Source: Candidatus Ozemibacter sibiricus (GTDB lineage: Bacteria > Muiribacteriota > Ozemobacteria > Ozemobacterales > Ozemobacteraceae). Taken from it: a stretch of DNA of 64,000 nt. This document shows, in pieces, positions 34,315-43,470 of this stretch. The notes under the pieces are model-generated. The model was not told the DNA's origin. It did no database searches and saw nothing but the letters and a program-made list of their open reading frames with translations. Within the stretch, counting starts at the first letter, position 1. Each line of letters begins with the position of its first letter. The stretch lies in the NCBI GenBank assembly GCA_003327425.1, contig QOQW01000007.1:135901-199900 (forward strand), read 5' to 3'. The translations under genes and the position numbers were made by a program.

Positions 34315-34337
34315 TTCACTAATTAGGTTCACTTATT
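34315..34337 (-). promoter_or_regulatory. Tandem repeat upstream of htpX, possible operator
   Basis: TTCACTAATT (34315-34324) and TTCACTTATT (34328-34337), 13 bp apart in start, in an AT-rich patch 22 bp upstream of the htpX start. Spacing near one helical turn suits a dimeric or paired regulator. The regulator is unknown. Confidence 0.35.
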
Positions 34338-34378
34338 GAAGGTAGCAAAAATCTTGCCAGGAAGATACCCCGGTGTTC

Positions 34379-34438
34379 CCCCTCTTCGTGTTTGACCATC
34401 CCGCATCCTGCGGGTTCCAGAAATCGCTCGAAGAGGGG
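34379..34438. repeat. Nested inverted repeat
   Basis: Outer arms CCCCTCTTCG (34379-34388) and CGAAGAGGGG (34429-34438), perfect over 10 bp, enclose an inner perfect hairpin CCCGC/GCGGG with loop ATCCT (34400-34414). It may be an orphan terminator or a small structured RNA. Confidence 0.45.
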
Positions 34439-34530
34439 AATCCCCGAGAGGCGAGCCAGACGCTCCTCACGCTACCTGAGAAGCCTGCAGCAGGGCGGTC
34501 CGAGCGATCGTCAGGAGGCAGAACGCGTCA

Positions 34531-34559
34531 TTGACGCTTTTCCAGTCGGTGCCTATAAT
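34531..34559 (+). promoter_or_regulatory. Strong sigma70-type promoter
   Basis: TTGACG (34531-34536), 17 bp, TATAAT (34554-34559): five of six and six of six consensus bases. Start predicted near 34566, giving a leader of about 57 nt with GGAGG before ATG 34623. This is the best match to consensus in the window and implies high expression of the next gene. Confidence 0.8.
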
Positions 34560-34622
34560 TGGAATATATTGTACCGCATGCCTGCCGGGATCGGCTTCAG
34601 ACCACCCATCGGAGGTAGCCAT

Positions 34623-36173
34623 ATGTTCCGTGCTCGAGCTCAGCTCCGGTTGACGTCTCTGGTGACAGCCCTCTTCTTCCTGTTCTCGACGCTGGGTGCG
34701 TATGCCCAGGCGGTGACTCCGGTGGCGCCGACGCAGCCGATCGATGCGGCGAGCCTGTTCGCCAACAACCCGACGGTCAGCCTGCTCAACGGCAACATCA
34801 GCACTCTCGAGAACTCCCTGCAACAGATTCAGAATGTGGCTGCCCCGCTCTACCAGCGGCTGGCTCCCAGCAACATGGAGACCATGTCGATTGCCGAACG
34901 CATCAGGGCGATCGTCGGCAATACCAAAGACATGATCCAGATGGGAGTCGAAACCTACAAAGGGCAGGTCAATGACTGGAATGCCGCGCATGGCATCACG
35001 CCCGACACCACGTTCGAGGGCGAACTGGGCGTGGGCCTGGCCCAGCTGGGGGTCGAAGCCGGCAAGCTGCCCCTGGGGGGAAAGGGCGACCTGGCGGTCA
35101 GCAAGCTGAAGAGCATCATCGAGGCGATCAAGGCCAGGCTGGCCACCATCATCAATCTTATCAAGGCCAAATTGGTGGCTTTGGCCCAGAAGGTCGGCCT
35201 GTTGAAGCAGAAATCGGCCGATGAGGCCAAGGCTCCCCGCAAAGACCAGGAAGGCGCCATGGGCGCCCCGCTCGCCGAGGTGCAATACGCCGACACCTTC
35301 GCCGGCAAGCTGGCCAAGGGCGTCAACGAAGGCGCCCAGGCCGCCAAGACGTCCTTGAAGAACAGCTTCTCCTTCACCAACCTGGCCATTACCACCACGG
35401 TGGCGGTGGGAACCAATCTCGCCATGGACATGATCCGCGGCGAGAAGCCCTCGCTCGGCAAAGCGGTCAAAGCGGTCGCCTCGGCCGAGTTCGCGGGCAG
35501 CGTGGTCGGTTCGGCGCTCGGCGCGGCCGGTGGGCAGTTCGTCGGCACCCTGGTCAAAACCTTCCTGCCCGGCCCGATCGGGGCCATCGCCGGGTCGCTG
35601 CTGCCGGTCATGCTCGGTTCGGCCGGTGGCCAGATGGGTTCGTCGCTGGCGGGCGACCTCAAGCGTGGTCAATTCTCGCTGGCCAGAGCCTGGAAGTCCA
35701 TCGACAAGGTCGAACTGGTCGGCTCTTCGATCGGCTCTACCATCGGCATGGCCCTGGGCGCGCCGATTCCCATTCTCGGGCCCATCATCGGAGGCATCGT
35801 CGGCGGGATCCTGGGCGGCAAGGTGGCCAAATGGATCGCTGGCGCGGTGAAGGGGGGCAACCTCAACAATATCCAGCTCATCAATCGTGGCAAGAATTTC
35901 ACCCCCGAGACGCCCAAGAGTGGCATCACCATCGGGGAAAGCTCCGGATTGGGCATCTTCACTGGCGGGCAGGTCGGCACCGGCCTGACCCCGGTCGGCG
36001 ATGCCAAGCCGATTTCGGGCAATCTGCAGCAGGTCGAGCGCCAATACTATGAGACCTATCTGCAGTACAACCGCCTGGTCGAGGCGGGCAAGACCGAAGA
36101 AGCCAAGAAGGTGTTCGGGGAGCTGAAGATCCTGTCCGACCAGTACAACGCGCTCAAGAATCAGGCCAGATAG
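34623..36173 (+). CDS. Secreted glycine-zipper protein of unknown function
   Basis: 516 aa. ATG 34623 with GGAGG 7 nt upstream and a near-consensus promoter. Signal peptide (SLVTALFFLFSTLGAYAQA). Residues about 35-100 contain NISTLENSLQQIQN-type helices; about 155-200 form an amphipathic Lys-rich helix (AIKARLATIINLIKAKLVALAQK). From about 260 to 420 there are several glycine-zipper hydrophobic stretches: GSVVGSALGAAGGQFVGTLV, GPIGAIAGSLLPVMLGSAGG, GSSIGSTIGMALG and GPIIGGIVGGILGGKVA. The repeated KAVKAVASAEFAGSVVGSALG and RAWKSIDKVELVGSSIGSTIG units look like a duplication. Glycine zippers pack helices in membranes and occur in pore-forming and amyloid-like proteins. No family is recognised. 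It ends at a terminator and precedes a lytic transglycosylase gene. Confidence 0.8.
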   Translation: MFRARAQLRLTSLVTALFFLFSTLGAYAQAVTPVAPTQPIDAASLFANNPTVSLLNGNISTLENSLQQIQNVAAPLYQRLAPSNMETMSIAERIRAIVGNTKDMIQMGVETYKGQVNDWNAAHGITPDTTFEGELGVGLAQLGVEAGKLPLGGKGDLAVSKLKSIIEAIKARLATIINLIKAKLVALAQKVGLLKQKSADEAKAPRKDQEGAMGAPLAEVQYADTFAGKLAKGVNEGAQAAKTSLKNSFSFTNLAITTTVAVGTNLAMDMIRGEKPSLGKAVKAVASAEFAGSVVGSALGAAGGQFVGTLVKTFLPGPIGAIAGSLLPVMLGSAGGQMGSSLAGDLKRGQFSLARAWKSIDKVELVGSSIGSTIGMALGAPIPILGPIIGGIVGGILGGKVAKWIAGAVKGGNLNNIQLINRGKNFTPETPKSGITIGESSGLGIFTGGQVGTGLTPVGDAKPISGNLQQVERQYYETYLQYNRLVEAGKTEEAKKVFGELKILSDQYNALKNQAR

Positions 36174-36210
36174 AGGCCCACGCGACTGGCTTCTCCCTCG
36201 TTTCTCGCTG

Positions 36211-36234
36211 CCCCGCCCGCGCCAATGGGCGGGG
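36211..36234 (+). terminator. Terminator after the glycine-zipper gene
   Basis: CCCCGCCC (36211-36218) and GGGCGGGG (36227-36234) with loop GCGCCAAT, followed by TGGTTGCTT. Strong stem, weak U-tract. Confidence 0.6.
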
Positions 36235-36412
36235 TGGTTGCTTCGGGACCTTCGGCGGGGGCCATGGGATCGGCTGCGAAGGCCCGGGGAAGGGCTTCCG
36301 GTCACCCAAGCTCCGTTCCCCAGCGGGGGGAATCCGTGGTATCTTTGGAAGGGAAAACTTTGTCCGCTCTGGGCGGTAATCTATAGAGAACCACCAATCT
36401 GGAGGCAGGAAC

Positions 36413-37252
36413 ATGCGCATCATCCTCGTAGGCATTCTGACGGTCGTGGCCTTGGTGCTGCTGAATCCAGGCGAGGTCGCAGGGGGTTCTCCGTTCATCG
36501 ATGACCAGTTGACTCCTGGTCAGAGGGGTACCCGGCAGGATGGGGAACTCTTCGAACCGGTGCCGCCAGACGAACCGCCCGACCAGGACGAGGGAGAGTC
36601 CGATGCCACCAAGCCGCCGGCCAATGATCCGCCGCCATCGCCCGGCAAGAAAGGCGTGACGGCCGGTTCCAAAGACTTCCCGGAATGGTTCGACAAGGCC
36701 CTGAGCAAAGCCGCGGACTGGAATTTCCCCGTCATCCGGAACAAATACGGGGAGTTGATCACCGTCACCGATTTCTTCAAAGCCATCATCTGGATCGAAA
36801 GCAATGGGGTGCATAAGCTCTCCAATGGGGTCCTGCTGCGCAGTTGCGTGGGAGCGATGGGGTTCGCCCAGTTGATGCCGGCGACCGCCAGATCGCTGGG
36901 CGTCAACCCCCAGGATCCTGCCGATAACCTGAAGGGAGGGATCCTCCTCCTCAACCAGATCTTCCAGGTGCCGGCGGTCAAAGAAGCCACCGGGGAAGAA
37001 AAATTGATCAAAGCGGTCGTTGCTTACAATGCCGGCATGTATTCCAAACTCCTGAAGAAACCCTGGGATCAACTAAAGATGGGCAAGGCGCGCGAACCGA
37101 TCGGCTATGGGCTCAAGCTCAAGATGTGCCTGGGGCTGCAACTGACCGACACCGAGAAACAATTGGTGTCGAAAATGTTCGGCGTCAGGCTGGCCAACGT
37201 CGATGCCTTCGCCGCCCGGGAATTCTACGCCACTTCGCATGGTTTGCGCTGA
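36413..37252 (+). CDS. Lytic transglycosylase (SLT-type)
   Basis: 279 aa. ATG 36413 follows GGAGG (spacing 8). A possible promoter TTGTCC-16 bp-TATAGA lies upstream. Signal peptide MRIILVGILTVVALVLLNP, then an acidic and proline-rich linker (to about 85). The catalytic domain (about 100-225) has the SLT motifs: IIWIESNG with the catalytic Glu near residue 128, GAMGFAQLMPATARSLGV, and VVAYNAGM. Such enzymes cut peptidoglycan with formation of 1,6-anhydro-MurNAc, often to open the wall for secretion machines or pili. The C-terminal 50 residues are not recognised. It lies 18 bp upstream of a small secreted protein gene, so the two share an operon. Confidence 0.9.
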   Translation: MRIILVGILTVVALVLLNPGEVAGGSPFIDDQLTPGQRGTRQDGELFEPVPPDEPPDQDEGESDATKPPANDPPPSPGKKGVTAGSKDFPEWFDKALSKAADWNFPVIRNKYGELITVTDFFKAIIWIESNGVHKLSNGVLLRSCVGAMGFAQLMPATARSLGVNPQDPADNLKGGILLLNQIFQVPAVKEATGEEKLIKAVVAYNAGMYSKLLKKPWDQLKMGKAREPIGYGLKLKMCLGLQLTDTEKQLVSKMFGVRLANVDAFAAREFYATSHGLR

Positions 37253-37270
37253 TCGCCGGAGACCTCTGCC

Positions 37271-37858
37271 ATGAAATCCGTTCCTGTTCTCGTTCTGGTG
37301 GTAAGTCTGATGTTCCTGGGAGCCCCCCTGGCCCGAGCGGCCGAACGACTGATGTCAGCCGATGAAGCGCCCTTGGTGGCTCCCCGTGACAAACTGGCCA
37401 CATTCCAGGTCGATCTGGGGCCGGTGGGCCGGCTGTCGCTGGTCGAAGGCAAACCGGAAGCCGGAACCATCGGCCATTTCGACGAGATCGTGCTCGAGGC
37501 GGGCCAGAACCGCACCACGATCTTGAAGACGGAGGGGCGGCGATTGATCGACGCCGTGATCGGGTCGTTCACCTCGCCGACCGCCCATGACGTGGTGCTG
37601 GTCCTCGATACGGGCGGGGCCGGAGGGTTCGTCGATCTGGTCCTGCTGAGCGTGGTCGACGGCAAGGTCGCCATCCTGCATGAAGAAGAAGCCGTCAAGG
37701 GCGGGCGGGCCGAATTCGCCGATCGCACCGGCGATGGTCGCCCCGAGCTGCTGATCCACCGCCTCGAGGAAGACATGGCCACCAACCAGGTGAAGCCAGT
37801 GACCGAAGTCCTGACCTTCACGGGAGGCAAAGTCACCCCCCTGCCCGGTACCGAGTGA
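37271..37858 (+). CDS. Secreted hypothetical protein, 195 aa
   Basis: Not recognised as a family. ATG 37271 is 18 bp after the lytic transglycosylase. Signal peptide (VLVLVVSLMFLGAPLARA). The mature part is beta-rich: LATFQVDLGPVGRLSLVEG, DVVLVLDTGGAGGFVDLVLLSV, and a segment AEFADRTGDGRPELLIHRLEED that resembles the Ca-binding DxTGDGxxEL loop of VCBS/FG-GAP repeat proteins. One such loop alone would not make a propeller. It is probably periplasmic or extracellular, acting with the transglycosylase. Length and codon use match its neighbours. Confidence 0.7.
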   Translation: MKSVPVLVLVVSLMFLGAPLARAAERLMSADEAPLVAPRDKLATFQVDLGPVGRLSLVEGKPEAGTIGHFDEIVLEAGQNRTTILKTEGRRLIDAVIGSFTSPTAHDVVLVLDTGGAGGFVDLVLLSVVDGKVAILHEEEAVKGGRAEFADRTGDGRPELLIHRLEEDMATNQVKPVTEVLTFTGGKVTPLPGTE

Positions 37859-38178
37859 GCCGGTCGTTCCCCGACGCCTGCGGTCGTCCTGCCTGAAGGC
37901 CCGCTGATCAGCGCGAGCGGGGTTCCCCCCTCGAGGACCGGGAGGGGGCTTTCGCTCAGCCCGCGCTGTCGTACCCAGCTGGCGGCTTGCCTGCCTGCCT
38001 GCCGTGGGCAAGGGTGGTGCTCGCAGAGCATCTCAGCCGCTGCAGGTCGCCGCGCTTGTCGTCCAAAGCATGATCCCTGGCCAGGTCGCGGTGGTGACCG
38101 GCAGGCTCTGAGGGTGAACGACCCCTGTCCGCCGTCAGACCAAGGGGGCGACCGACTTCCACCCGAGCTGATGGCAAG
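37859..38178. other. Convergent intergenic region
   Basis: 320 bp between convergent genes. It includes the terminator-like hairpin at 37915-37957; the rest (short GCCT repeats near 37990) shows no gene or strong structure. Confidence 0.5.
37915..37957 (+). terminator. Terminator-like hairpin
   Basis: Inner stem CCCCCTC (37926-37932) with GAGGGGG (37942-37948), closed by outer GAGCG (37915-37919) and CGCTC (37953-37957). CTTT follows the inner stem. It probably ends the transglycosylase operon. Confidence 0.45.
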
Positions 38179-40933
<2,755 letters not shown>

Positions 40934-40941
<8 letters not shown>

Positions 40942-41986
40942 GGGTTTCCTCGATATAGGCGAGCATGAGGTCGCGGGTGGCCAGCAGGCCTTTGACATGG
41001 GTGCGTTCGCTGCCGTGCGAGGCCGAGACGCCGGGGCCGATCAAGCCGACCCGGATGTTATGACCGGCGACGAGCGCCGCCGAGCCGTCCGAGCCGTAGA
41101 AGGGGAAGACGTCGAGCTTGTAGGGCAGCCGGCGTTCTCGGGCCAGCCGGGTCAGAGTCTGGCGGATGCCGTAGTCGTAAGGGCCGGAGGAATCCTTGAC
41201 GCAGATCGACACCGAGAATTCATCGCCGGCGACCTGGCGGCCGACCACGCCCATGTCGATCACCAGCATCTCGAGGGCGCTGTCCGGGAAGCCGGCGGCG
41301 GCCCCGTGCCCGACCTCCTCGTAGTTCGAGAAGAAGAAGCAGACCGGCAGTTTTTTCAGGCGAGCGGCGCCCAGCCGCAGGAAGCCATCCATCATGACGG
41401 CGCAGCCCGCCTTGTCGTCGAGGAAATGCGATTTGACGAAGCCGGTCTCGGTGTAGCGGAAGCCGGGGTCGAACAGTACGAAATCGCCGATGGCGATGCC
41501 CAGCGCTTCGGTGTCCTTCTTGGCGCTCACCTCGCAATCGAGCCGGATGTACATATTCTCGGGCTTGCGTTCGAGCGTGCCCGCTTCTTTGTTGACGTGC
41601 GCCGCCGGATTCTGCAGGATCAGCGTGCCGGTGTAGCGCTGGCCGCCGCCGGTGACGATGGTGACGTGGTTGCCCTCGAACGAGGGCAGCAGCGGCCCAC
41701 CGATCTTGGTGAAGGCGAGATGGCCGTCGGCGTTGATGCCGCTGACCATGGCGCCCAGGGTGTCGACGTGACCGCTGACGACGAGCCGAGGCCGGGGATG
41801 GTTGCCCACGACGAGGCCGCCCTTGTTGGTGACCTGCGCCTGCAACCCCGCCGCCTGCGCTACCTTTTGGACGTGGGCGATGGCGTCGTGGGCGAACCCG
41901 GAGGGGGAAGGCACGGCGATGAGGGCTTCCAGCAGATCGACGACGCGTTCACGCGGGCGAGGACGAACAGCCGGACGAATAGCCAT
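40934..41986 (-). CDS. M42-family aminopeptidase
   Basis: 350 aa. ATG 41986 follows AAAGGAG. Co-catalytic metal motifs of the M42 (TET/glutamyl aminopeptidase, FrvX) family: VSGHVDT (His/Asp), FLDDKAG (bridging Asp), NYEEVGHG (general-base Glu plus metal Glu), VIDMG and GSERTHVKG. The inserted beta-barrel domain typical of TET particles is seen between residues about 80 and 170. It should be a cytoplasmic, self-compartmentalising peptidase clearing peptides left by proteasome-like proteases. It overlaps the hybrid kinase gene. The 290 bp upstream (41987-42275) contain no supported gene. Confidence 0.9.
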
Positions 41987-42275
41987 GGAGAGGACTCCTT
42001 TCGTGGGGCGGAACAGCCGTCAACCGCCGGCTGGAGAACAGGCCCGAGGGGGACGGAGCGAGAGATGGCCGGGGGAAGAGCGAACGATGGGCAGGACGAT
42101 GGGCAGAACGAGAAGGGGCGCTTTGGGCGATCGCGAGCGGGAGGCGCCGGTGGGGACGAGGCATGACCGGCGGTCGTTCCTCCCGTCGACGAACAGGGCT
42201 GGACCGGCCCCATCGCTTGCCGGAACGCCCCGGTTCGGGGGTGCTGGGGGGTGAGGGGCAGCGGCGGCCGGCCGA

Positions 42276-42473
42276 TCAGCCACCGCTGATCAGGTGGATG
42301 ATCTCCACTTCGCTGCCGTCGGGGACCTGGCGGTTGCTGTACTCGTCGCGCGGCACGTAGACGCCGTCGACTTTGACGATCAGCAACGGGAAATTGAATT
42401 TCATGGCACGGATGACGTCGGTGACGGTCATGCCATCATGGTAGGCGATCTGCTGCCCATTGACCTTGAGCAT
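42276..42473 (-). CDS. ThiS/MoaD-like sulfur carrier
   Basis: 65 aa beta-grasp protein ending in Gly-Gly (HLISGG), the C-terminus that is adenylated and thiocarboxylated. It begins MLKVNGQQIAYHDGMTVTDV. It starts 6 bp after the ThiF-like gene and ends the AOR operon. Such MoaD/ThiS-type proteins paired with ThiF/MoeB homologues are regular companions of tungsten AOR genes, where they probably supply the dithiolene sulfur of the tungsto-pyranopterin. A role in thiamine synthesis is less likely, as no other thi genes are present. Confidence 0.85.
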   Translation of the reverse strand: MLKVNGQQIAYHDGMTVTDVIRAMKFNFPLLIVKVDGVYVPRDEYSNRQVPDGSEVEIIHLISGG

Positions 42474-42479
42474 GTCGGG

Positions 42480-43310
42480 CTACCTCCTTGCCTGTTCCAG
42501 GCGGGCGATGTGAGGGTCGGGGCCAAGCAGGATCTCCATCACCTGATTGGCCTGCAGGTGAGCGACGACGCCGACGCGCGGCGCCATCAAGCCGGCATGG
42601 GGACCGGCTTCGGCGAGGTCGTCCCCGCAGATGGAGAGCGAGCCGCTCCGGCGGACCCCGAGCAGGTCGTTGCGGCCCCAGCCGGCCATGCCCAGACCCA
42701 TGACCAGGGGTTTGTCGGGGAACTCGCGCTGGACGGTCTCGAACAGCATGGCTTTCTGGTCGGCCCGGTCGAAGGCCTCGACCAGCACATCGACCGGGCC
42801 GAACAGCGCCGCCACGTTGTCAGGAACGACCCGCACGGCGTGGGGAACGACCCGCACCGCGGGATTGATGCGGGCCAGCGTGGCGGCCAGCGCTTCGACC
42901 TTGCGCTGCCCGATCTGGTCGACGAAGAACTGCTGGCGGTTGAGGTTGCTGGGCTCCACGACGTCGAAATCGGCCAGGATCAAGGTGCCGATGCCGACCC
43001 GGGCCAGGGCCACCGCCACGGTCGACCCCAGGCCGCCGCACCCGGCGATGCCGACGGTGGCCCGCTTCAAGCGGGCATGGACGCCCGGGGTGTGGCGAGC
43101 CGCCATCAGCACGTCGAGTTCTTCGGGGGTGGGGATCTCGCCCCGCCGGATCAGCACGAGCCGATCCCCTTCCTGCAGCCGGGTCGTGGTGGGGACCGGG
43201 GCGCCGTTGCAGAGGAAGATGTCGGCGTCGGGCTTGCAGAGAGTGGCGACGAGTGCGACGGTAGCGTCGGCCTCGACGGTGACTGGACGTTCGTTGACGA
43301 AGATGTTCAC
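42480..43310 (-). CDS. ThiF/MoeB-like adenylyltransferase with fused ThiS domain
   Basis: 276 aa. Residues 1-60 form a beta-grasp domain like ThiS (MNIFVNERPVTVEADATVALVA), but it does not end in GG. Residues about 75-275 are an E1-like fold: VGIAGCGGLGSTVAVALARVG (nucleotide loop), LILADFDVVEPSNLNRQQF, and VEAFDRADQKAML. The typical zinc CxxC pairs of MoeB are not visible, as in several short ThiF forms. It should adenylate the C-terminal Gly of the separate carrier encoded 6 bp downstream. It follows AOR after a 160-bp gap that carries a long perfect hairpin. Confidence 0.85.
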   Translation of the reverse strand: MNIFVNERPVTVEADATVALVATLCKPDADIFLCNGAPVPTTTRLQEGDRLVLIRRGEIPTPEELDVLMAARHTPGVHARLKRATVGIAGCGGLGSTVAVALARVGIGTLILADFDVVEPSNLNRQQFFVDQIGQRKVEALAATLARINPAVRVVPHAVRVVPDNVAALFGPVDVLVEAFDRADQKAMLFETVQREFPDKPLVMGLGMAGWGRNDLLGVRRSGSLSICGDDLAEAGPHAGLMAPRVGVVAHLQANQVMEILLGPDPHIARLEQARR

Positions 43311-43410
43311 AGGGAGGTGGCCTCAAAAGTGTGGCGCGGCACGGCTGCGGCCGGGCGATGGCGCGTGGCCCGACCGTTCTTCGCTGGCGGCTCGGACATG
43401 GCCAGCGCCA

Positions 43411-43449
43411 GGGCGGCAGCGGCACCGGTTGCCGGTGCCGCTGCCGCCC
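43411..43449 (-). repeat. Perfect 18-bp inverted repeat inside the AOR operon
   Basis: Arms 43411-43428 and 43432-43449 are exact reverse complements around a 3-nt loop (TTG), beginning GGGCGGCAGC and ending GCTGCCGCCC. It lies 22 nt after the AOR stop and 100 nt before the ThiF-like start. There is no U-tract on either strand. It may protect the AOR message from 3' decay and lower expression of the downstream genes. Confidence 0.7.
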
Positions 43450-43470
43450 TAGGAAGCGGCCGACCGCGGG

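Larger units (their letters stand above)
34294..34622. other. Divergent intergenic region with repeats, nested hairpin and promoter
   Basis: 329 bp between htpX (-) and the glycine-zipper gene (+). It holds tandem TTCACT repeats near htpX, a nested inverted repeat in the middle and a near-consensus promoter on the plus strand (each listed separately). No gene is supported in it. Confidence 0.6.

Noticed and set aside
34427-34441. 15-base sequence shared with 59590-59604
   Set aside because: CTCGAAGAGGGGAAT occurs at both places, but about one or two chance 15-base matches are expected in 64 kb and the contexts differ.
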